From the NCBI RefSeq assembly GCF_030182585.1, contig NZ_JARXOW010000003.1, positions 1-64,000 of the forward strand: a stretch of DNA of 64,000 bases, written 5' to 3'. Origin of the DNA: Pedobacter faecalis. GTDB lineage: Bacteria > Bacteroidota > Bacteroidia > Sphingobacteriales > Sphingobacteriaceae. The position numbers and the translations under genes are program-made. Positions 18,121 through 25,679 of the stretch are shown here, in pieces. The number at the start of each line of letters is the position of its first letter. Within the stretch, counting starts at the first letter, position 1. The notes beneath the pieces are model-generated. The model saw only the letters and a list, made by a program, of their open reading frames with translations. It ran no database searches and was not told the DNA's origin.

Positions 18121-19215
18121 ATGGCATTACAATGTGGTATAGTGGGTTTACCAAATGTTGGAAAATCAACTTTATTTAACTGTTTATCAAACGCAAAGGC
18201 TCAGGCAGCGAATTTCCCGTTCTGTACTATAGAACCCAATGTGGGCGTGATATCGGTACCGGATGATCGATTAACAAAGCTGGCCGAACTGGTAAAGCCA
18301 AACCGTATTGTACCAAACACCATCGAGATCGTAGATATTGCCGGATTGGTAAAGGGTGCTTCCAAAGGGGAAGGGCTTGGAAACCAGTTCCTGGGGAATA
18401 TCCGGGCAACGAATGCGATTATCCATGTACTTCGCTGTTTCGATGACGGCAACGTAATCCATGTTGACGGGTCAGTTGACCCTATCCGCGACAAAGAAAT
18501 CATTGACACAGAACTGCAGCTTAAGGACCTTGACACTGTTACAAAGCGCATCCAGAAAGTTGAAAAACTAGCCAAAAACGATAAGGACGCGAAGAAAACG
18601 TTTGATGTGCTTAGCGTTGTAAAAACCCATATTGAGAGCGGTAAATCTGTGCGCTCAGCTCCGCTCACCGCAGAGGATTTTGATCATATACAGGATTTAG
18701 GCTTGCTGACGCAGAAACCGGTGATGTATGTATGTAATGTTGATGAGGCTTCAGTAGTGAGCGGCAACAATTATGTAGAGCGGGTAAAGGAAGCGGTTAA
18801 AGACGAGCACGCCGAAGTATTGGTGATTTCAGCCAAAATAGAGTCTGAAATAGCAGAGCTTGAAAGTTACGAAGAACGCCAGGAATTTCTGGCCGACCTT
18901 GGATTAGACGAGTCTGGCGTGAATAAACTGATCCGGGCAGCATACAGGCTTCTTGACTTATACACTTATTTTACAGCCGGGGTACAGGAGGTTCGGGCCT
19001 GGACAATCACTAAAGGTTTCACCGCACCGCAGGCTGCCGGTGTTATCCATACCGACTTCGAGAAAGGGTTTATTCGCGCTGAGGTCATCAAGTATCAGGA
19101 TTTTGTAACGCTGGGATCTGAGAACGCCTGCAAAGAGGCTGGTAAGCTAGGTGTGGAAGGTAAATCTTACGTGGTAGAGGACGGCGATATCATGCATTTC
19201 CGCTTCAACGTATAA
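18121..19215 (+). CDS. ychF: Redox-regulated ATPase YchF
   Basis: This 364-residue Obg-family P-loop protein has GLPNVGKS at residues 9-16. It prefers ATP over GTP, associates with ribosomes and takes part in stress responses. Other motifs are DIAGLVKGASKGEGLGNQFL and the TGS-type C-terminus (IRAEVIKYQDF). Its length equals the family norm. It is convergent with mgtE 22 bp downstream. Confidence 0.96.
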   Translation: MALQCGIVGLPNVGKSTLFNCLSNAKAQAANFPFCTIEPNVGVISVPDDRLTKLAELVKPNRIVPNTIEIVDIAGLVKGASKGEGLGNQFLGNIRATNAIIHVLRCFDDGNVIHVDGSVDPIRDKEIIDTELQLKDLDTVTKRIQKVEKLAKNDKDAKKTFDVLSVVKTHIESGKSVRSAPLTAEDFDHIQDLGLLTQKPVMYVCNVDEASVVSGNNYVERVKEAVKDEHAEVLVISAKIESEIAELESYEERQEFLADLGLDESGVNKLIRAAYRLLDLYTYFTAGVQEVRAWTITKGFTAPQAAGVIHTDFEKGFIRAEVIKYQDFVTLGSENACKEAGKLGVEGKSYVVEDGDIMHFRFNV

Positions 19216-19237
19216 AGCGCCGGCAACTTTTTCCGGC

Positions 19238-20608
19238 TTAAAGCAGAACGCCTTTCAGGAAATACAGCGCCATCGTGAAATAAATGAGCAAGCCGGTAAC
19301 GTCTACGAGGGTTGCTACGAATGGCGTTGACGATACCGCGGGGTCAGCGCCGAGCCTTTTCAATAGAAGCGGCAGCATCGATCCCATGAGCGTTCCCCAG
19401 AGCACAACCCCAACCAGCGAACAGCCCACGACCATGGAGATCAGCACCGGCTCTGTAAGTGCGCCGCCAAGTAACTGCCAGCTAAGGATCACACAGAAAC
19501 TCAATAAGCAGAGCGTAGTGCCTAAAAATATTCCCGAGAATATTTCCCGCCGCATAACGCGCCACCAATCTTTAATGGTTACCTCGCCGAGCGCCATAGC
19601 CTGAATGATCAATGTGGCAGCCTGAGATCCGCTGTTTCCTCCGCTCGACATGATCAGCGGAATAAACGTCGCCAAAATGACTACCTTCTCGATTTGACTT
19701 TCAAAATTTGACATCGCAAAAATTGTCAGCAACTCGCCAAAGAAAAGCAATATAAGCCAGACTATGCGCTTTTTGTAAAGCTGAAAAACAGGAACGTCGA
19801 GATACGGCTCGTCCAGCGCCTGTGTACCCCCGATCTTATGAATATCCTCGGTGTATTCCTCGTTGGCAATCCACAGGATGTCATCGACGGTTACGATGCC
19901 CAGAAGAACCTGGCTATCGTCGACCACCGGCAACGCTACCCGGTTGTTCATCCTGAAAACGTTGATGGCTTCTTCCTGTGGGTCGTTTACATGCAAGGAA
20001 ATCAGGCGCTGATCGGTAAGCGTCCCAATTTCGGCCTCCGGATCCGCAAGGAGAATTTCCCGTATTCTTATGTCGTCTAGTAGAACGCCATCCTTATCTA
20101 TAACATAGATTACATCGATCGTCTCAGAGTTCTTTCCGTACCTGCGGATATGCGAGAGCACCCGGTTTACTGTCCAATGTTTTTTAACAGCAACGTAATC
20201 CGGGGTCATCAGACGGCCAACGCTGTCCTCCTTATACCCTAAAAGGGATAAGGCCTCCACCCGATCCTTGGCGGGAAGCAGGATAATCAGCTTTTTTACC
20301 GCATCACCGGTTAATTCACTGAAAAGTGCGGTACGGTCATCCGGCGGCAGCAGGTTAATAAGTTCGGCCAGCTTGGTTCCCGGCAGTTTACCTATGATGC
20401 GTTCCTGGGTAGGAAAATCAAGAATTCTAAATACATTTACCGCGCGTTTGGCAGAGAGGGTCTCAATAAAACGTACGGCATGCTGGGGTAATTCGTCAAT
20501 TAAGTGCTCTACATCAGATATGTTCAGATCGTCCAAATAAATCTTCAACTGTCCATCGTCCTCAATTTCTATCAGTTTTTCGATTTCTTCAACGATTCTT
20601 TTCTCCAT
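19238..20608 (-). CDS. mgtE: Magnesium transporter MgtE
   Basis: This 456-residue protein has a cytoplasmic N-terminal domain of helical repeats, a CBS pair (about 135-255: DVIYVIDKDGVLLDDI and ALPVVDDSQVLLGIVTVDD) and five membrane helices (about 285-456). The pore-region motifs SSGGNSGSQAATLI and STPFVATLVDVTGLLIYF are present. It forms a homodimeric Mg2+ channel gated by magnesium binding to the N and CBS domains. It is full length. Confidence 0.95.
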   Translation of the reverse strand: MEKRIVEEIEKLIEIEDDGQLKIYLDDLNISDVEHLIDELPQHAVRFIETLSAKRAVNVFRILDFPTQERIIGKLPGTKLAELINLLPPDDRTALFSELTGDAVKKLIILLPAKDRVEALSLLGYKEDSVGRLMTPDYVAVKKHWTVNRVLSHIRRYGKNSETIDVIYVIDKDGVLLDDIRIREILLADPEAEIGTLTDQRLISLHVNDPQEEAINVFRMNNRVALPVVDDSQVLLGIVTVDDILWIANEEYTEDIHKIGGTQALDEPYLDVPVFQLYKKRIVWLILLFFGELLTIFAMSNFESQIEKVVILATFIPLIMSSGGNSGSQAATLIIQAMALGEVTIKDWWRVMRREIFSGIFLGTTLCLLSFCVILSWQLLGGALTEPVLISMVVGCSLVGVVLWGTLMGSMLPLLLKRLGADPAVSSTPFVATLVDVTGLLIYFTMALYFLKGVLL

Positions 20609-20727
20609 ATGCCGACGTGTTTACATGATATATTACCTTCCCGCAAAAATGCCTCTTTTTCTCGTAAATTCAGTCATTCGCTGACATATATTTAAGTCAA
20701 CCTCATATTTATCTGAGATCATTTTTA

Positions 20728-20735
20728 TATATTTG
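20728..20735 (+). promoter_or_regulatory. -7 box of the tRNA-Arg gene
   Basis: TATATTTG is a perfect TAnnTTTG, ending 9 bp before the mature tRNA 5' end, as expected for a tRNA promoter. The upstream region is A/T rich. Confidence 0.6.
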
Positions 20736-20744
20736 CGGACTTTT

Positions 20745-20816
20745 GTTTCCGTAGTTCAATGGATAGAATGTCAGATTCCGGTTCTGATGATGGGGGTTCG
20801 AATCCCTTCGGGAACA
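20745..20816 (+). tRNA. tRNA-Arg (anticodon CCG)
   Basis: A full cloverleaf can be folded. The acceptor is GTTTCCG/CGGGAAC, the D stem GTTC/GAAT, the anticodon stem TCAGA/TCTGA with loop TTCCGGT (anticodon CCG), and the T arm GGGGG-TTCGAAT-CCCTT. The discriminator is A116 and no CCA is encoded. The tRNA borders the prophage, so its 3' half is the likely attachment site. Confidence 0.93.
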
Positions 20817-20830
20817 CTTATCGTAAGAAT

Positions 20831-20865
20831 AAACCCGCCTAACGTATGTTTTAAGCGGGTTTTTT
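20831..20865. terminator. Terminator shared by tRNA-Arg and the lysis operon
   Basis: AAACCCGC (831-838) pairs with GCGGGTTT (855-862), followed on the plus strand by a T run. On the minus strand the hairpin is followed by a shorter T-rich tail. It can stop tRNA transcription from the left and phage lysis transcription from the right. Confidence 0.8.
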
Positions 20866-20911
20866 AATGACTAAGATTATTGGTGTAAACATAGTGTAAG
20901 CAAAGTGTATT

Positions 20912-21460
20912 TTACCGCTTCCTCAACCACCAAACCAGCCCAACGACCAGCAGCAAACCAATAACCAACGGCCACATAAACCCATAGTCAGGATCACGCT
21001 GGACTTCGCTACTGCTCCACTTTGAATTGGCGTTTGTTTGATTCTCCTGCACCCTTCGTATTCCCTCCTGAATATCGTTGCGAACAGTCTGTTCTACATC
21101 CATACGAACAGGTAAGGTTTGAGGCTTGACAGTTGCAACTGCCGTAAGTATTCCGGTCTGGACATCAAGTGTAAGCTTCACATCCACCAGGTCGCTTTGT
21201 ATCGCATTGATGCCTTTAATCAGGCTATCCTGGTTCAGCTTTGTGGTTTGGGTAACCGTCCGCTCGGGAGTGGTAACAACTGTGTCCGCAGTCTTCCTGA
21301 TGGTTGTAGTAGTTCGATCTACCCTGACAGCGATACTGTCGGTAGAAGTTCGGGTTTGAATGGATGCAGACTCTGACTCGTGCAGCTTGAAAACCTTACG
21401 TATAGATCCGCAGGCCGAAAGCGTGACAGCAATAAGTAGGTAGATGATTAGATTTTTCAT
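20912..21460 (-). CDS. Putative unimolecular spanin
   Basis: This 182-residue protein begins with a lipoprotein signal (LLIAVTLSAC, Cys17) for outer-membrane anchoring and ends with one membrane helix (about 158-178, WPLVIGLLLVVGLVWW) plus a basic tail for the inner membrane. The middle is a long polar, valine/threonine-rich stretch. Two membrane anchors at opposite ends is the layout of u-spanins such as phage T1 gp11, which fuse inner and outer membranes in the last lysis step. It is the last gene of the lysis cassette. No sequence homology is claimed; the call rests on topology and position. Confidence 0.65.
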   Translation of the reverse strand: MKNLIIYLLIAVTLSACGSIRKVFKLHESESASIQTRTSTDSIAVRVDRTTTTIRKTADTVVTTPERTVTQTTKLNQDSLIKGINAIQSDLVDVKLTLDVQTGILTAVATVKPQTLPVRMDVEQTVRNDIQEGIRRVQENQTNANSKWSSSEVQRDPDYGFMWPLVIGLLLVVGLVWWLRKR

Positions 21461-21461
21461 G

Positions 21462-21638
21462 TTACAGGCGGTTGTGTTCCAGTAAGTCCCTCAGTTCGGA
21501 AGCCTTGCTGTTGATGCTGTCTAGCTTTGTTGAAAGCGGTATTGCGATCTGCTCGTAGGACTGGATATTTGTGTCTATATTGCTTGGCTTTGCTGATAGA
21601 AATAATATAACCACTGGTATAATTAATATCTTTTTCAT
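21462..21638 (-). CDS. Small exported or membrane protein of lysis cassette
   Basis: This is a 58-residue protein. The N-terminus is one hydrophobic segment (KKILIIPVVILFLSA) that could be a signal or anchor. The rest is a short amphipathic helix rich in serine, leucine and charged residues. Its ATG overlaps the stop of the upstream gene by 4 bp and it ends 1 bp before the spanin start. I do not recognise a family. It may be a lysis accessory or regulator. Confidence 0.65.
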   Translation of the reverse strand: MKKILIIPVVILFLSAKPSNIDTNIQSYEQIAIPLSTKLDSINSKASELRDLLEHNRL

Positions 21639-21997
21639 TTTCTCTTGTTTTTATTGAAATATTCCTTGACCGATTCTACTGTACCATTGATGTTAAGCAG
21701 GGTTGTATCGACACTCTTTGATATGCTGTCCTGTTTGGCTTTGATTGGCTCCATTTGCTTCGGTATCTCTCTCCTGACGCTATTTCTAACCTCACTGATC
21801 ATTTCATCTTTGGACGCCCGGTTGTCGTTAAGTCTATCCTGATATCCCTCTATAATGATATTCAAAAGCCATACATTTATTAGCACTGACACTATAGCAA
21901 TAGTGCCGTAGGGGTTCTCTTTGATGGCCAAAAAAAGCCGGTCGAACATCCTTTCAAACCACGCCCCTTTTCTGTCTATTACGTCTTGATTTGGCAT
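21635..21997 (-). CDS. Putative holin-like membrane protein
   Basis: This 120-residue protein has one membrane helix (about 31-50, GTIAIVSVLINVWLLNII) followed by a charged coiled coil (55-110) and a lysine-rich end. Its place between endolysin and spanin suggests a holin or holin partner, although most holins have more membrane helices. It starts 2 bp after the endolysin stop. Confidence 0.5.
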   Translation of the reverse strand: MPNQDVIDRKGAWFERMFDRLFLAIKENPYGTIAIVSVLINVWLLNIIIEGYQDRLNDNRASKDEMISEVRNSVRREIPKQMEPIKAKQDSISKSVDTTLLNINGTVESVKEYFNKNKRK

Positions 21998-21999
21998 GG

Positions 22000-22536
22000 T
22001 TAGGCTTCGTTTTTAGATAATTCTCCGGTTTCCGATAATTTGATTTGCCTAACGTTAGCAGGCTCGCCGACTGCGTATTTAGGAGTTCGAATAGCTATGC
22101 ATCTTTCTTTCGCTATCCATGCGAAACCAACCGCATTCGATTGGTTGCCTCCGTAGACTAAGTACGCATGATCGTTTTCACCCACATAAAACCCTACATG
22201 ACCTCCGCCTGGCCGAACAAAAACTAAAACGTCCCAAAGCCTCGCGCACCCGATTCGCGGCACGCCCCAATTTGCCCATTCACGAGCGGCGAGCAACTTG
22301 CCCGAGCTAAAGGCGTAATTGCAGCGCTTTGCAACCACCCCAACAAAAAGGCCACACCAAGGGATATCGTCGTCAGTATACCAGCCTGATACACCAACCT
22401 CCTTTGCCCATTTAATAATATTCGGATTACTTCCCTTTCCTGCATGTTCCAATGTGCCATAGTGCCTGATTGCTTCTACCAACATCTTAGGCGCACCCTC
22501 TAAATTCAACCAGCTATATTTCTGCGGCAATCCCAT
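22000..22536 (-). CDS. Endolysin, TIGR02594/CHAP-like peptidase
   Basis: This 178-residue cysteine peptidase resembles the TIGR02594 phage family. The catalytic cysteine is Cys61 in DDIPWCGLFVG and the histidine is His113 in RPGGGHVGFYVGEN. These enzymes cut peptide crosslinks in peptidoglycan. There is no signal peptide, so export would need the holin. It is the first gene behind late promoter 22553-22614. Confidence 0.85.
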   Translation of the reverse strand: MGLPQKYSWLNLEGAPKMLVEAIRHYGTLEHAGKGSNPNIIKWAKEVGVSGWYTDDDIPWCGLFVGVVAKRCNYAFSSGKLLAAREWANWGVPRIGCARLWDVLVFVRPGGGHVGFYVGENDHAYLVYGGNQSNAVGFAWIAKERCIAIRTPKYAVGEPANVRQIKLSETGELSKNEA

Positions 22537-22552
22537 ATCAATGATTTACCAG

Positions 22553-22614
22553 CAAAACTACATCCCTACTACACGCGCGTGAGGTTTAGCGGTTTACGTG
22601 GGTCGGATAGTAAA
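22553..22614 (-). promoter_or_regulatory. Phage late promoter 1 (lysis)
   Basis: On the minus strand, TTTAC-N12-GTAAA (593-614) is followed after exactly 32 bp by TAGTTTTG (553-560), a TAnnTTTG -7 box. A GCGC-rich segment lies between them. The endolysin ATG is 17 bp downstream of the box. Three other late operons show the same layout and spacing. Confidence 0.75.
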
Positions 22615-22669
22615 TAATTACTACTTAAGTGGTATTTACAATGCGACAGGCACGCTCGACCTTTGAAAT

Positions 22670-22888
22670 ATGAAAAAGACACTCATTATCATGATATTAG
22701 CTACCGGACTTTTTGCCTGCAAGAAAGATTGCCCTGTACCGGAGGCACCAGAATGCCCAACGTTCATTTTGCCAAATGAAGTAAGATCACTGGAAACTGG
22801 AAAACCCGAATGGATTGGCCGGGCACCGGTTTACGATACAAACGGGTCGCTATTGTATGTAGGGTATATTTATCGAGAGAAGTGTTAG
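22670..22888 (+). CDS. Small phage-encoded lipoprotein
   Basis: This 72-residue protein has a lipobox (ATGLFAC, Cys17) and a short cysteine-containing mature part (KKDCPVPEAPECP). It reads against the phage late genes from the space beside late promoter 1. Small lipoproteins in such positions can act in superinfection exclusion by blocking receptors, but nothing here proves it. Confidence 0.7.
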   Translation: MKKTLIIMILATGLFACKKDCPVPEAPECPTFILPNEVRSLETGKPEWIGRAPVYDTNGSLLYVGYIYREKC

Positions 22889-22898
22889 GCGCGCAACC

Positions 22899-25460
22899 CT
22901 ACGGATTCAGCGTGCACCTAACAAGTATTCCGTTTAACCACTCCAACGTGTAATAATCAGACCCTCCAACACGCACACCGTCTAGGGTAATTGATACGCC
23001 TGTCCGCTCGCCTTCGCCTACTTTGATACTTGACCCGGACAACACGACATTGCCGCCCACACTCAGTGTCCCCGTAGTTTCAATCCCTTCTTTAGTCATT
23101 TTAGACACCTGCGTCATGTCGGGAGTAGACGCCTGTACATGTCCAGTCGTTTCAAAGCCTTTCCGCCCCATCGAACTGAAGCCCGCTGCATCATCGGGCG
23201 TGATGCCTACTGATACGCCAGGACCGACTGCAGCGTAGAAATAAGTCATCACCCCGCCGACAAGTTTTTGGTATAAGAAGTTACGGGGTTTGGGAAGAAT
23301 AGGTATAGTGGTGCTTGTTACGTTGTTAGTTTCAATCGCACTGTCATCATCAATAAGTAACAGTTCCTGCTCGGTGGCACTGATCAGCTTGATATTATTT
23401 TCAGATTCCAATATCTGCACCCTCTTGCCAGTTGCATTGGTCCGCAGGTTCTTTACGATCAGGTTTATGAACTCAGCGCCGGTAGCTATCACCTGCCCCC
23501 TTATGGTGAGCTGCCCGTCATTTGTAACGCCCCAGTCCATACCGCTTAACAGATCACCAATATTGAATCGGTCATTATCCAGGTCTATGTATGTCTGACC
23601 GCTTGCTGATTCAATACGTCCGGTGCTTAGGGTCCCTGCAACTGCTGATGTGCGGCCTCGGAGACTTACAAACTCGCGCTGGCCGGCAAAGATGCTGGAT
23701 ATGATGCCATACGGGAAATGATAATAATCCGGATCGTCCTCAACGCCTATTTTGTCAAGGCTAACGATAACGTCCGCCAGCTGGCTATTCCGGTAGGCTT
23801 TAATATATACGTAGTATGGTTGATTGGCTTCCAAAGCCTCTGTAATCCCCGTAACCGTCCAAATCCCCCCATTATCTGTATACTGTTCATGAACTATTTG
23901 CCCGTCAGTAGCGACAAACTCATCCACTTCAAGCGTACTCGACACACTGGTCTGGTATGATCCGCCGTCAAGAGTGATGAGCAGCATTTCAGCCCGTAGC
24001 GTATTGAGTAGGCTTGTCAGTTCGTTGGTTGTACGCCAATTGAGACGCGCGCGGTTGATGTCGCCGATCTTGTTCAGGTTAAGCGCCTTGCGTGTCGATG
24101 CTACTGAGTTGGCCTGACGAACAATCGGCGAGCCTTTAACGGCTACATTGGATAGCTTCAGGTTGGTATACTTGTACTCATCGTGCAAATCCTGATCAAA
24201 GCCGACCGCCCGTATCTGGCCGTCAAGCAATACGTCATGATCTTTAATGTGATAGTAGTTCCCAAGCTGCAGGGCAATGGAATGGTTATCAAAGAATACG
24301 TGATCGGTAGGTGTTTTATACGTACATTTTGGGATCGACTCCTCCTGGAAGTATTCGGTACCGCGTTCGAGCAGACGCGCTTCGGCGGCTGTCACGTATG
24401 CAGTAGGCATTTGAATATCGAACAGGCTGAAGGTGTCACCAACAGCCGCATGCAGATCCTCAGACGGAAGTTCGAACGCTTTCTCCATCTCATTCTTGTT
24501 GAACTTGATCGTGCGTGTTGTGTGGTTGTAGCCCCCCTTAGCAATCTCAAAAACGTATCCTGCTAACTGGCCAGTCAGGAAAGTAATCTTGGCTGACAAG
24601 TCGCCGTACAGGTGTGCGTTAATGTCAAAGTCAATGCCTGTGTCGGTTATGGTGTACATATCAGAAGTAGCGGTGACTGTACCCACATATTCGGGGCGTA
24701 TGTCGTCGAACGTAACGGATTCCTCAATCTCATCCGGACCGTATTTCGGCCCCTGAATGTAAGTGCCTGACGGGATGGTTAAGCGCTTACGGCCGCCCCG
24801 GTAGTTCGCAGGGATGTTCTGCTCGGATCCGTAAACATTAAGCCTGCTGAACACATCACCGCTGGCATTGGTTCGTTCCAGACCGCCGGCGATACCTTTC
24901 CTGTATTCGAATGTGTACTCAGCCGCTTGGCCACGCCGTTTAAGGGATATAACCTTGTTATCCACCCACCATTCCGTCTCAAACGCCTCGGCTAGCTGAG
25001 CAAGCGCCTGCAGGATATTCTCTCCATTAAATGCCAATAGCTTAAAACCGGTATCTGCCTCAACCTCTCCCTTACTCCACCCTTCACTTATGGCATTTGC
25101 GTTGGCAATGGCAAGGTCAAGAAAGTCTTCAAGGGTTCCGTTAAGCTCAAACTGTTCCTCGGTCAGTTCATTCTCATAGTTGTACTGCTTATACTTCCAT
25201 TTGGCTAGGCTGTAGTACTGCGCCTGAAACTCGAGGTTATAGGTGTAGTCGGTGGTTGACGCCTTAGTTACATCCGCCCATCTATTTAGCGTGTACGTCT
25301 CCCCCCAAACCGTCACATAGTCGCCATGCTGGAAGTGAACCGGGTTTGGCGTCCGAACCTGCATCGAGACGATGTTCTTAACCATGACCTCACGCTCGCG
25401 CTGGCCTGTCGGGCGGCATATTAGTATAGGGTGGCCGTTACGGCAGATAGTGTATTGCAT
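22899..25460 (-). CDS. Tail tip/hub protein
   Basis: This 853-residue protein follows the tail fibre-like gene in transcription order. The N-terminal 380 residues look like a tail-hub module (NPVHFQHGDYVTVWGETYT, YNLEFQAQYYSLAKW). The rest is rich in beta segments with GDLLSGMDWGVTNDGQL-type repeats usual in central fibres of Bacteroidota siphophages. It probably forms the tail tip and contacts the receptor. The family assignment is by position and composition. Confidence 0.7.
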   Translation of the reverse strand: MQYTICRNGHPILICRPTGQREREVMVKNIVSMQVRTPNPVHFQHGDYVTVWGETYTLNRWADVTKASTTDYTYNLEFQAQYYSLAKWKYKQYNYENELTEEQFELNGTLEDFLDLAIANANAISEGWSKGEVEADTGFKLLAFNGENILQALAQLAEAFETEWWVDNKVISLKRRGQAAEYTFEYRKGIAGGLERTNASGDVFSRLNVYGSEQNIPANYRGGRKRLTIPSGTYIQGPKYGPDEIEESVTFDDIRPEYVGTVTATSDMYTITDTGIDFDINAHLYGDLSAKITFLTGQLAGYVFEIAKGGYNHTTRTIKFNKNEMEKAFELPSEDLHAAVGDTFSLFDIQMPTAYVTAAEARLLERGTEYFQEESIPKCTYKTPTDHVFFDNHSIALQLGNYYHIKDHDVLLDGQIRAVGFDQDLHDEYKYTNLKLSNVAVKGSPIVRQANSVASTRKALNLNKIGDINRARLNWRTTNELTSLLNTLRAEMLLITLDGGSYQTSVSSTLEVDEFVATDGQIVHEQYTDNGGIWTVTGITEALEANQPYYVYIKAYRNSQLADVIVSLDKIGVEDDPDYYHFPYGIISSIFAGQREFVSLRGRTSAVAGTLSTGRIESASGQTYIDLDNDRFNIGDLLSGMDWGVTNDGQLTIRGQVIATGAEFINLIVKNLRTNATGKRVQILESENNIKLISATEQELLLIDDDSAIETNNVTSTTIPILPKPRNFLYQKLVGGVMTYFYAAVGPGVSVGITPDDAAGFSSMGRKGFETTGHVQASTPDMTQVSKMTKEGIETTGTLSVGGNVVLSGSSIKVGEGERTGVSITLDGVRVGGSDYYTLEWLNGILVRCTLNP

Positions 25461-25475
25461 ATGCCGATATATTAT

Positions 25476-25664
25476 TTAAATATGTGGGTAATTCCGTCTA
25501 TATTTTACCAGAAAAATATAGTACGAAACACAGACTACTAATAGAAATAGGAAGTACAATTGACCAAATTTGAAAATTATTCCGGCCAATGGAGGGGTGA
25601 CATAGCATAATATGGATAACGTTTCTTTTATTGTAAATATGAGGAGTTTGATTATTCGCTTCAT
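25476..25664 (-). CDS. Small two-helix membrane protein
   Basis: This 62-residue protein has two hydrophobic segments (about 5-32 and 33-53) and a basic end. It lies between the two big tail genes with 15-bp gaps on either side, so the space is used tightly. No family is recognised. It might be a superinfection-immunity peptide. Confidence 0.5.
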   Translation of the reverse strand: MKRIIKLLIFTIKETLSILCYVTPPLAGIIFKFGQLYFLFLLVVCVSYYIFLVKYRRNYPHI

Positions 25665-25679
25665 TTCTTGGTAATTTGA

